In this document: piece by piece, positions 8,864 to 16,263 of the stretch
Layout of the letters: the number at the start of each line of letters is the position of its first letter
Numbering within the stretch: position 1 is the first letter of the stretch
Assembly (NCBI RefSeq): GCF_007830615.1
Contig: NZ_VLLI01000011.1
Location: forward strand, 62,001 to 126,000
Source: Mucilaginibacter frigoritolerans
GTDB taxonomy: Bacteria > Bacteroidota > Bacteroidia > Sphingobacteriales > Sphingobacteriaceae
Direction: 5' to 3'
Length of the DNA: 64,000 nt
Notes under the pieces: generated by a model
What the model was told of the DNA's origin: nothing
The model's input: the letters and a program-made list of their open reading frames with translations, nothing else
Databases searched by the model: none
Translations under genes and position numbers: made by a program

Positions 8864-9118
8864 ATGAAATCAATTTTTTCAGCAGTTATAGCAACTGCCA
8901 TTGTAGCTTGCTTAAGCCTTGGTGTACAAGCAAAAACAGTTAATCATTTACCAGCAACTGCCGTTAGTGATACAGGTAAAATGGCTAAGGATAAAATGAG
9001 CAAAGATAAGATGGGCAAAATGTCTGACTCTAAAATGAGCAAAAAGAAAACGTCAAAAATGTCTGACTCTAAAATGAGTAAAAAGAAAATGTCAAAAGAC
9101 ACTGCAAGTAAAATGTAA
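8864..9118 (+). CDS. Secreted Lys/Met-rich low-complexity protein
   Basis: The 84-residue product has a signal peptide (about residues 1-23, ending near VQA). A tail follows that is made almost only of Lys, Met, Ser and Asp. The tail contains a 39-bp tandem DNA duplication (9020-9058 and 9059-9097, two mismatches) encoding MSDSKMSKKK units. Similar Met/Lys-rich exported peptides are often seen next to ECF sigma genes in Bacteroidota, but no function is established. A periplasmic role as a methionine oxidant sink or metal binder is speculation. A strong terminator follows. Confidence 0.7.
   Translation: MKSIFSAVIATAIVACLSLGVQAKTVNHLPATAVSDTGKMAKDKMSKDKMGKMSDSKMSKKKTSKMSDSKMSKKKMSKDTASKM
9020..9097 (+). 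repeat. 39-bp tandem repeat inside the Lys/Met-rich gene
   Basis: Two adjacent 39-bp units differ at two positions and each encode 13 residues (MSDSKMSKKK plus T/M-S-K). It is an in-frame expansion that lengthens the low-complexity tail without disrupting the frame. Confidence 0.85.
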
Positions 9119-9133
9119 GTTGTTTTTGTTTAC

Positions 9134-9168
9134 AGGGAGGGGGATTTATCCCCCTTTCTTTTTTTGAA
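9134..9168 (+). terminator. Rho-independent terminator after the Lys/Met-rich gene
   Basis: A GGGGG stem, a six-base ATTTAT loop and a CCCCC stem are followed by TTTCTTTTTTT, 15 bp beyond the stop codon. It separates the sigma/anti-sigma/peptide unit from the peroxiredoxin gene, or attenuates read-through into it. Confidence 0.8.
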
Positions 9169-9190
9169 TTAAATTTTAAACTCAAATATT

Positions 9191-9769
9191 ATGAGAAAGT
9201 ATTTACTAATTGCCGGTTGTGTGCTTTTAACCTTAAACCTGTTTGCACAAATCGGCCTTAAGAGCGGTGATATAGCGCCAAAATTTACTGCGGTTGATAA
9301 TATGGGCAAAACACTCAGTTTAAAAAGCCTGCTCAAATCGCACAAAGCGGTGGTATTGTTTTTTTACCGCGGACAGTGGTGCCCTTATTGCAACAAACAA
9401 ATTAAAGAATTGCAGGACTCCTTGCAGCTCCTAACCGGCAAAGGCGCTTATGTTGTTGGTGTAACTCCCGAAACAAGCGAAAACATCAATAAAACAATTG
9501 ATAAAACCCATGCTTCGTTTTCAATTATACAAGATAAAGGTTATACCATTATGAAGGCTTACCAGGTTAATTACACTGTTGATGCCGAACTGTTGGGAAA
9601 ACTAAAAAACTACGGCGTCGATCTGGAAAAGAATAATGGCAATACCGACCATGTGCTGCCAGTTCCTGCCACTTATGTTATTGACCAGTCAGGTAAAATT
9701 ACCTACGTCCATTTTGATAAGGACTATACAAAAAGGGCGTCAGTAAAATCAATAATGGCTGCGTTATAA
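9191..9769 (+). CDS. Exported peroxiredoxin-like (AhpC/TSA, thioredoxin-fold) protein
   Basis: This 192-residue protein has a signal peptide (residues 1-20, FAQ end) and a thioredoxin fold with FFYRGQWCPYCNKQ. Cys64 sits where the peroxidatic Cys of PRX-like2/AhpC proteins lies, and Cys67 makes a CxxC. It would reduce peroxides or act as a thiol oxidoreductase in the periplasm. Its position after the ECF sigma/ZAS pair supports an oxidative-stress role. A terminator lies between them, so co-regulation is inference. Confidence 0.85.
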   Translation: MRKYLLIAGCVLLTLNLFAQIGLKSGDIAPKFTAVDNMGKTLSLKSLLKSHKAVVLFFYRGQWCPYCNKQIKELQDSLQLLTGKGAYVVGVTPETSENINKTIDKTHASFSIIQDKGYTIMKAYQVNYTVDAELLGKLKNYGVDLEKNNGNTDHVLPVPATYVIDQSGKITYVHFDKDYTKRASVKSIMAAL

Positions 9770-9777
9770 AAAATACA

Positions 9778-9824
9778 ATTTCGCCAATTAGCTAGTTGCT
9801 GTTATCGTGGCTAATTGGCGAAAT
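9778..9824. terminator. Bidirectional terminator between convergent genes
   Basis: A perfect 15-base inverted repeat (ATTTCGCCAATTAGC at 9778-9792, its complement at 9810-9824) has a 17-base loop. The right arm lies in the last codons of the minus-strand DUF2306 gene, and the left arm starts 9 bp after the peroxiredoxin stop. A short A/T flank on each side fits termination from both directions. Confidence 0.7.
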
Positions 9825-10445
9825 GCGTGTATTGTCAAAATGATTAATAAGCTCGGCTACAAGCAGATTAGGCACCCAGCTTAAAAATGCAATAATGATA
9901 TAGTTGTTTTCAAAGTTAACACCATGGCCAAAAACGGTTAAACCCCAAATGTAAAACCGCAGGGTTACGGCAGCAAAGGCAAGCGCATAACTCCGGCGCA
10001 TCATATAAATATGGTCGGTAACTCTCCCTTTTTTTATGTAGAGCCATGCCAAAAGCGTAAAAATTACCCACAAAGTATTCTGCACAAAGAACGACGCAAA
10101 TACCCAGTTGCCACGGTTCACAAATAAAGTCATTACATATGCGCCCGGTGCCGCAAAAAATAGAACACCGAACACATACAATTTGCCCAGGGGCCTGTGC
10201 AGTTGCCTGTTATTATAAACGGCTTTGGAAAATTGAAAAAAGCCAGCGAATAATATCAGGCTGCTCCCAATAATATGGCAGTAAAAGGCTGGTAAATACC
10301 AGCCCGTATTAATGGCTGCTTGTTTTATGGTTAAAAAAGCGCGTTGATATTTAAAAAAGCCAGAGTACATAACGAATACACCGATGCATAACATGGCTAC
10401 CCATAAGAAAGCAAAATACCAAAGCAGTTTTAATGCAATTTTCAT
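9792..10445 (-). CDS. DUF2306 family membrane protein
   Basis: This 217-residue protein has about six hydrophobic helices and conserved polar residues typical of DUF2306: LHRPLGKLYVFGVLF, HIYMMRRSYALAFAAVTLR and an FYCHIIGSSLILFAGFFQF helix with a His. It sits in the inner membrane; no reaction is known for the family. The ATG overlaps the stop of the upstream WG-repeat-like gene by 4 bp (ATGA), so it is translationally coupled to that gene. Confidence 0.75.
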   Translation of the reverse strand: MKIALKLLWYFAFLWVAMLCIGVFVMYSGFFKYQRAFLTIKQAAINTGWYLPAFYCHIIGSSLILFAGFFQFSKAVYNNRQLHRPLGKLYVFGVLFFAAPGAYVMTLFVNRGNWVFASFFVQNTLWVIFTLLAWLYIKKGRVTDHIYMMRRSYALAFAAVTLRFYIWGLTVFGHGVNFENNYIIIAFLSWVPNLLVAELINHFDNTRISPISHDNSN

Positions 10446-11770
10446 TGAGCGGCAAGGGTATTCTGTTTCAACGAGTTCAGTTTACTGTTTATCCAGTTGA
10501 TGTTATACTTTTCTATCTCGGTTAATGAGTCGTCTACTGTAATGTTTTTTGCCCCTTCGTACCTGTCAAAACGATATTGAAAAACAGTGGTCCATTTGTC
10601 GCTTTTAAATTTATAGCCATAGGGTGCATAAATTTCATTTTTCATGTATTCGAGTAGTTCTGTTGTTACATGGTCGATTTTTCTGTCGCCAATTACATAA
10701 CATGCGTTCAAATAAGAATCATCCATTTTTACATATTTGGTGCAGCCAAAGAGCCTTTTATTTGGTAAAGCAGCAAGTTTTCCATTCACGATATGCAAAT
10801 AATAATAGTAAGAGCCTTCAGATATATCATCATTTGTTAATGACAAACGGACAGCTAAGGCCGACTTATATTCAAACAAAGTATCATTAATTGCACGTAT
10901 GGCATTTTCTTTACAAAATGTTGTTTCATTAGAAATGGATTCCTCTCCTTCATCGTCAGAAATGTCGCTTTCGCCTGTAAAGCTTAATATTTTGTTTTGG
11001 TTTTTATCTATAAGGATAACTGGTTTTTTCTCAAATTTTCCATATAAACCAGCACGTCCATCCCAATAGTGGTCTATAATAGAATAAAAGGTGCTCATAA
11101 ACCAATTTTTATCATCCTTTTGTGTGCCATTATATTTAATATCCATCCTTTCACTACCCCTATCTTCTTCTTCATAATCATTACGTCCCGTTCTTAAAGG
11201 ATTATTAAAATTAATAATCCTCGGGAAAATTTGAAGATCAACCAGATATGATGGAGGTATGATAAGAGATGTGGTATTTCCACGTTCATTATACTCCATT
11301 ATATTTTTTGAACTGTTTTCTGATAAGGAGTAAGAATCACTATAGTTTTTAAATTTGGAGAATACATCGGCAATTTTAAAACCATCTATTTTATCGGTTA
11401 CTGTTGAGTCTTTCTTTAAATAAAAATAGTTATCGTCCTTTCTTAATAAGGCCAAATTAGCGTCATCCTCTAATGGGATAATCTGGTCATAAATAACCAC
11501 CACTACATTTTTTCCATCCAAATTATAAAGACCTTTTTTTCCGTTCATCTCTACTTCTACAAATCCATCAATCGTGCCACCAACATTACGGATCAGGTCA
11601 TATTCGGGAGGGATAATCTCTTTAAGATCAGCATTTACCAATCCCATTTTATAGGTAGGTGCATCATCTTTCTGTTGGTCATCAGGCCAGTAAAATCTTT
11701 TGTTTAATTTACCTTTAATAACGTAGTAAAAAGTTTTGCTGTCAACATTCAAACCATAGTACGCTGTCAT
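10442..11770 (-). CDS. WG-repeat-like hypothetical protein (possibly the 3' part of a frameshifted gene)
   Basis: This 442-residue acidic protein has no signal peptide. The N-terminal 100 residues contain WG-repeat-like beta units (GLVNADLKEIIPPEYD, GKKGLYNLDGKNVVVVIYDQII), which imply a repetitive beta structure; the remainder is not recognised. The start overlaps the preceding gene by 29 bp, and the first residues read naturally as a continuation of the upstream product (...KTRYDSV then YYGLNVDS). One original gene with a one-base loss is therefore plausible. Its 3' end overlaps the DUF2306 start by 4 bp. Confidence 0.6.
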   Translation of the reverse strand: MTAYYGLNVDSKTFYYVIKGKLNKRFYWPDDQQKDDAPTYKMGLVNADLKEIIPPEYDLIRNVGGTIDGFVEVEMNGKKGLYNLDGKNVVVVIYDQIIPLEDDANLALLRKDDNYFYLKKDSTVTDKIDGFKIADVFSKFKNYSDSYSLSENSSKNIMEYNERGNTTSLIIPPSYLVDLQIFPRIINFNNPLRTGRNDYEEEDRGSERMDIKYNGTQKDDKNWFMSTFYSIIDHYWDGRAGLYGKFEKKPVILIDKNQNKILSFTGESDISDDEGEESISNETTFCKENAIRAINDTLFEYKSALAVRLSLTNDDISEGSYYYYLHIVNGKLAALPNKRLFGCTKYVKMDDSYLNACYVIGDRKIDHVTTELLEYMKNEIYAPYGYKFKSDKWTTVFQYRFDRYEGAKNITVDDSLTEIEKYNINWINSKLNSLKQNTLAAQ

Positions 11771-12332
11771 ACCGAGTTTTTAATTGGTCGGCAGTTTTAA
11801 AAGATGCCAACGTTAATGCACTATAAAAAAGATTATCTACATGGGTGTTGTTTTTTACATAAGTTTCATAAGTAAGATAATCGGCAAAAAACTTGCGGGT
11901 ATCGGCCTGTATTATTTTTAGCTTATAATGTTTTGTCTTGTATATTTTTAGTATCAGTATGGAATGGTTATCGTCAAGGGATTGATGACTAAAAGTAACC
12001 GGTATTTTTACCGAAACGAGGCCGGAACCTATGTTCCTTGTTTCGGCTTTATCTACATCAAGTATTACAGTAGCAAGTGGTAGTGATCCATCTTTTTTCT
12101 TTTTTCCGATCAACAAATTCGCCAAATTTTTAAGCGCCTTGTTTTTTTTGTCGAACTGGAAGCAGGCCATCACCGAATCGGTATTACCCGAATTTACTGC
12201 ATTATTAAACTTGAATAGAAATTCGGTTAGTTCTATTGAATTTGGGGGCGACTTTTTTTTGTGTAAAAGGAAAAACGTGGATACAGCAACTATTACAATA
12301 GCTGCAATTATTAGGATAGGCTTGGTTTTCAT
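11742..12332 (-). CDS. Hypothetical membrane-anchored protein (possibly the 5' part of a frameshifted gene)
   Basis: The 196-residue product has an N-terminal hydrophobic anchor (about residues 5-22, IIAAIVIVAVSTFFLL) and then an alpha/beta domain of about 170 residues that I do not recognise. It has the look of DUF3828/SnoaL-like extracytoplasmic domains. It ends abruptly in DSVLWFEC and overlaps the next minus-strand reading frame by 29 bp. Together the pair would make an exported protein of about 630 residues ending in WG-like repeats. Confidence 0.6.
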   Translation of the reverse strand: MKTKPILIIAAIVIVAVSTFFLLHKKKSPPNSIELTEFLFKFNNAVNSGNTDSVMACFQFDKKNKALKNLANLLIGKKKKDGSLPLATVILDVDKAETRNIGSGLVSVKIPVTFSHQSLDDNHSILILKIYKTKHYKLKIIQADTRKFFADYLTYETYVKNNTHVDNLFYSALTLASFKTADQLKTRYDSVLWFEC

Positions 12333-12399
12333 CGTACCAAATATATAAAGAAACCCAAACTGTGCAAACCAAATTCCTTACCTATCCAGGAGCACATTT

Positions 12400-13035
12400 C
12401 TAGTTATTGATATAAAGTTCTGATAAGATGGCCCCATCTGCTGCTATTCCATCCAGTTCCTGCGGGTTATGGCTTACAATAAATACAGTTGTTTTCAGCT
12501 CTTGAAATATCAGCTTTAATTCAGTAATCAGTGCCAATTTATTTTCCGGGTCCAATGCAGAAAATGGTTCATCCATCAAAAGCACTTGGGGTTTGGTGGC
12601 CAGTGCCCGTAAAATAGCCAAACGCTGCTGTTGACCTCCTGATAAATATTGTGGTTTATGTGTAGTTAAAGTTTCCAGTTTGCCAATTTCAAGCAAATGT
12701 TTTATCCATTCATTATCGGCCGTGGCATATTCCAAATGTTCTTTTACGGTCATGTTGGGGAAAAGCGCATAATCCTGAAAAACAAAGCCTGCCATTCTTT
12801 TTTGTGGCGATAGGGATATTTTTGAAACAGTATCCAGCCATGCGTTGTTATTAACCGTAATATTTCCTTGTTCCGGCTGGATGAATCCTGCAATGACCTT
12901 CAAAAAAGTACTTTTACCTGCTCCGGAAGGCCCATGGATCTTGGTAATGCTCTCGGATTTAAATTCCCCGGAAACTTTTAATATTCGCTGACCCTGGTAG
13001 GTTTTTATTTTTTTTTCTATGTTGATGCTAATCAT
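12400..13035 (-). CDS. modC: Molybdate ABC transporter ATP-binding protein
   Basis: This 211-residue ATPase has Walker A GPSGAGKST (35-43), signature LSGGQQQR (131-138), Walker B VLLMDEP (151-157) and an H-loop His in VSHNPQE. It is short: the C-terminal MOP/TOBE molybdate-sensing domain of the long ModC form is absent, as in many Bacteroidota. It overlaps modB by 4 bp and energises molybdate uptake. Nearby use of Mo is shown by the molybdopterin enzyme 6.4 kb upstream in the window. Confidence 0.9.
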   Translation of the reverse strand: MISINIEKKIKTYQGQRILKVSGEFKSESITKIHGPSGAGKSTFLKVIAGFIQPEQGNITVNNNAWLDTVSKISLSPQKRMAGFVFQDYALFPNMTVKEHLEYATADNEWIKHLLEIGKLETLTTHKPQYLSGGQQQRLAILRALATKPQVLLMDEPFSALDPENKLALITELKLIFQELKTTVFIVSHNPQELDGIAADGAILSELYINN

Positions 13036-13706
13036 TCCAGAGGACTTTTTAACTGGTACTTATTAAAAATGAACACCCCGGTCACCAACACAAAAGTAAT
13101 AGCAAACAGTATAAACGAATACACGTTGGCGGCATGATAATCCATCTGCTCAACAGCATCATAAACCGCTATGGATGCCACGCGTGTAACGTTGGGAATA
13201 TTGCCCCCAATCATCAGCACTACGCCAAACTCGCCCAGTGTATGTGCAAAGGTCAGTACTGCTGCCGTTAGCAATGATGGTTTTATATTGGGGAGCAGCA
13301 CCCTGATAAATGTTTGCCACCTGCTTTTACCTAAAGAATAAGACGCCTGTGAAAGTGAAACAGGTAATTGCTGCAAAGCCGATTTAATGGGGCCCAGCAT
13401 AAATGGCATACTATAAATAACAGAAGCCAGTACCAAACCCTGAAATGAAAACACAAATTGGATATTAAAAGTTTGCTGCAACCATTTACCGGCACCATGC
13501 TGCGGACTAAAAGCCAGCAACAAATAAAACCCCAATACAGAAGGTGGTAAAACCAGGGGCATAGTAACAATAGCTTCAATAATGATTTTAAAAAATGATC
13601 GTCCTTTTGAGAGCCACCAGGCAACCGGCAAGCCAATAACCAGCAATAGCAATGTAGTAATACAAGCTAATTTAAGCGTAAGCCAAATTGGATTAAAGTC
13701 CATCAA
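13032..13706 (-). CDS. modB: Molybdate ABC transporter permease
   Basis: This 224-residue permease has about five membrane helices. The ABC-permease EAA loop falls in the region LPVSLSQASYSLGKSRWQTF, followed by HTLGEFGVVLMIGGNIP, which is highly characteristic of ModB/CysT-type permeases. The start codon is one base from the modA stop and the 3' end overlaps modC by 4 bp, giving the standard modABC order on the minus strand. Confidence 0.92.
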   Translation of the reverse strand: MMDFNPIWLTLKLACITTLLLLVIGLPVAWWLSKGRSFFKIIIEAIVTMPLVLPPSVLGFYLLLAFSPQHGAGKWLQQTFNIQFVFSFQGLVLASVIYSMPFMLGPIKSALQQLPVSLSQASYSLGKSRWQTFIRVLLPNIKPSLLTAAVLTFAHTLGEFGVVLMIGGNIPNVTRVASIAVYDAVEQMDYHAANVYSFILFAITFVLVTGVFIFNKYQLKSPLE

Positions 13707-13707
13707 T

Positions 13708-14454
13708 TTATTTTACCCGGTAACCGTATTCTAAAAATATTGCTTTTGCTGCCGGACTTAAAATGTACTGGTAAAATTTCTCAGCCTCTTTATTTGTTTC
13801 AGCACGTTTTAATAAAACTATACCTTGCTCAATAGGTGAGTAAGAATCGGGGGCAATAATCTGCCAGTAAAGCTTTGTTTTATTAGTCGGGTCTTTTACT
13901 AAAGCTTGTGTAGTAAAGCCCACATCAACAACTCCTGTAGTGATATAAGTATTAACCTGCGAAATGCTCTCGCCGGTAACAATTTTTGATTTAATATTAA
14001 CTAAGATGTCTTTTTTTTGCAGCACCTCATCTGCCGCTTTGCCGTATGGAGCAATAGCCGGGTTGGCAATGGCTATTTTTTTCACGCGGTGCGTTAGCAA
14101 TATCCTTTCCCAGTTTTCAAATCCAATATCCTGGTTGCTGCAAATGATTAGACTACCCCATGCATAAACAACCGGTTTTTTGGTGCTGAATCCATCTTTA
14201 TAAAGTGTTTCAGGGAAAGTCATATCGGCAGAAAGAAACACATCGTAAGGAGCCCCGTTTTTTATCTGGTTAACCAAATTACCCGATGACCCAACAATAG
14301 GTTCAATTTCAATTCCTGTTTTTTTCTTAAAATCGGCCTGCAATACTTTTATTACCGCCTGCAGGTTGGCTGCTGCTGCCACCTTTATACTTTGTGCAAA
14401 TAATCCAAACGATAAAAGTAAAAAGGCAGTTGTTAAAAAAAATATACGTTTCAT
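13708..14454 (-). CDS. modA: Molybdate ABC transporter substrate-binding protein
   Basis: About 248 residues. I start at the ATG ending at 14454, because it gives a clean signal peptide (MKRIFFLTTAFLLLSFGLFAQ) immediately followed by IKVAAAANL; the longer frame to 14526 adds an unlikely leader. Motifs VGSSGNLVNQIKNGAPYDVF and the QALVKDP/GIVLLKRA region match ModA periplasmic binding proteins for molybdate or tungstate. First gene of modABC. I saw no Mo-box or MoCo riboswitch upstream. Confidence 0.92.
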   Translation of the reverse strand: MKRIFFLTTAFLLLSFGLFAQSIKVAAAANLQAVIKVLQADFKKKTGIEIEPIVGSSGNLVNQIKNGAPYDVFLSADMTFPETLYKDGFSTKKPVVYAWGSLIICSNQDIGFENWERILLTHRVKKIAIANPAIAPYGKAADEVLQKKDILVNIKSKIVTGESISQVNTYITTGVVDVGFTTQALVKDPTNKTKLYWQIIAPDSYSPIEQGIVLLKRAETNKEAEKFYQYILSPAAKAIFLEYGYRVK

Positions 14455-14764
14455 AGTACTTGGTATTATAATGTTTGCCAGGGTAAGCCAATTCCTTTGT
14501 GAAGTTATTGTAATGCTAATATACATTGTTATTAAAGCGTATCAGCATTTTCAGCATAGCTTTTCACCTCAAAATTGTTACGGTAAATGTATGTAATTGG
14601 TAACAGGTAATAGTACTATATTAGCCCGCAAATCCAAATTTTTATTAGTTAATGGTTCATTGTTAATAATTCATAGCTGGAAAGATGTTGGTTAATGAGC
14701 AATTTTTAAACCTTCTTTTACTATGATCCATGAACTGCCAACTACGAATCAAATACACATTATC

Positions 14765-15988
14765 ATGAACAAGTTTTACTTACGACTGCTCTTTTTGATG
14801 CTTTTTGCACTCCCTTTTGCCACGCAGGCACAGTTTATTTCAGTAAAGGGAAAAGAAATTATCGGCACCGATAATAAACCTTTTTTAATGCGGGGTACAA
14901 ACCTCGGTAACTGGCTGGTGCCCGAAGGTTATATGTTTAAATTCACTAACATTAACTCACCCCGTTTAATTAACGAAGCAATTCTTGAATTATTAGGTCC
15001 GGAAGAAGCTGCTGCATTTTGGAAGCAATATCAGGACACTTATATTACCGCTGCTGATATCCACTATCTGAAAGCATCAGGAATGAATTCTATCCGCATT
15101 CCGTTTAACTATCGTATTTTCAATAATGAAAACTATCTGGAGCAAAAAGACCCAAACAGAGGGTTTGAGCTGTTGGATAGGGTAATTGGTTGGTGCAAAA
15201 AAGAAGGACTATATGTTATTTTAGATATGCACTGTGCACCCGGCGGCCAAACCGGCGATAATATTGATGACGGCTATGGTTATCCTTTTCTGTTTAAAAG
15301 CCCTGCTATGCGCGAGTTAACTGCCAATATTTGGCACAAAATAGCTGATCATTATAAAAACGAAACCATCATAATGGGTTATGACTTATTGAATGAACCC
15401 ATAGCTACCTATTTTGATAAAAATGAATTTAACCCATATCTGGAACCAACATATAAAGAGATAACCAAAGCCATTCGCAGTGTTGATAAAAACCACATCT
15501 TGTTTTTAGGTGGTGCACAATGGGATAGTAACTTCAGCGTTTTTGGTACTCCCTTTGATTCTAAACTGGTTTATCAGTTTCACAAATACTGGACTAAAAC
15601 TACCGGCAAAGAAGTTATACAGGATTATATTGATTTCAGGGATAAATACAACGTACCTATTTACTGCGGCGAAACCGGTGAGAACACCGATCAATGGGTA
15701 GGTGATTTCAAAAAAACACTGGAAGAAAACAATATAGGCTGGCATTACTGGCCATACAAAAAATTGGATAATACTAAGGGCATAGTAACCTTTAACGTTC
15801 CTGAAAACTACGACAAATTGATAGCTTACACCCAACAGCCAAGAGAAGATTTTGCAGCCATCAGAAAAGCAGCCCCTGCCGATCGAGAAGCCATTAAAAA
15901 GGCATTATACGATTTTATCAATAACAGCAAATTCGAAAATTGCCACCCCAATACGGGCTACATGCAAGCATTGGATTTTAAACCGTAA
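14765..15988 (+). CDS. Glycoside hydrolase family 5, exo-1,3-beta-glucanase-like
   Basis: About 407 residues from the ATG at 14765, which begins a good signal peptide ending FATQAQ; an ATG 42 bp earlier adds an unlikely leader. The (beta/alpha)8 hydrolase shows the N-terminal RGTNLGNWLVPEGYM motif common in exo-1,3-beta-glucanase-type GH5. The acid/base Glu211 is in DLLNEP and the nucleophile Glu303 is in YCGETGEN. Secreted or periplasmic. First gene of a beta-glucan cluster (regulator, GH30 and two GH16 follow), which supports a laminarin or fungal-glucan role. The subfamily assignment is inference. Confidence 0.88.
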   Translation: MNKFYLRLLFLMLFALPFATQAQFISVKGKEIIGTDNKPFLMRGTNLGNWLVPEGYMFKFTNINSPRLINEAILELLGPEEAAAFWKQYQDTYITAADIHYLKASGMNSIRIPFNYRIFNNENYLEQKDPNRGFELLDRVIGWCKKEGLYVILDMHCAPGGQTGDNIDDGYGYPFLFKSPAMRELTANIWHKIADHYKNETIIMGYDLLNEPIATYFDKNEFNPYLEPTYKEITKAIRSVDKNHILFLGGAQWDSNFSVFGTPFDSKLVYQFHKYWTKTTGKEVIQDYIDFRDKYNVPIYCGETGENTDQWVGDFKKTLEENNIGWHYWPYKKLDNTKGIVTFNVPENYDKLIAYTQQPREDFAAIRKAAPADREAIKKALYDFINNSKFENCHPNTGYMQALDFKP

Positions 15989-16022
15989 TTAAAGGTTTCA
16001 AAAAATAAAAGGTTTTTCCTAA

Positions 16023-16105
16023 CCCTCTTTATGACTTGTCATAGAGAGGGTCGGCTAGCGTAGCGTCGCCGGGGTGAGCCCACTCTGCGACAAGTTGTAA
16101 AGTGG
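16023..16105. repeat. Candidate interspersed palindromic repeat after the GH5 gene
   Basis: Near-perfect 13-base arms (16023-16035 and 16038-16050, CCCTCT...AGAGGG with one G-T type mismatch) are followed by a GC-rich stretch unlike its surroundings. A second short inverted repeat (CCACT/AGTGG) follows around 16080-16105. Composition and palindromy suggest a REP-like dispersed element rather than a terminator, since no T tract follows. Confidence 0.5.
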
Positions 16106-16161
16106 TTATAAACACCATCCTAAATAACTGTTATCCTTACCTTTAATAGGATTTGAAAATT

Positions 16162-16209
16162 AAAAGGTTTATAATTGCTTACCTAAAAGTAACCAATTAT
16201 AAACCTTTT
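16162..16209 (+). terminator. Perfect 16-bp inverted repeat upstream of the 7TM regulator
   Basis: Arms AAAAGGTTTATAATTG (16162-16177) and its exact complement (16194-16209) enclose a 16-base loop, 55 bp before the regulator gene. It could end GH5 transcription or form part of the regulator's leader. The 16-mer AACCAATTATAAACCT covering its right arm recurs exactly at 62273-62288. Confidence 0.55.
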
Positions 16210-16263
16210 GTTTCATCTGCATTTGCTGCATGGGGCCAAAAGGGCATGTAGCTGCCTGTAAGT

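Noticed and set aside
14455..14764. Moco riboswitch or Mo-box upstream of modA
   Set aside because: No recognisable conserved structure or palindrome of that kind was found between the divergent modA and GH5 genes.
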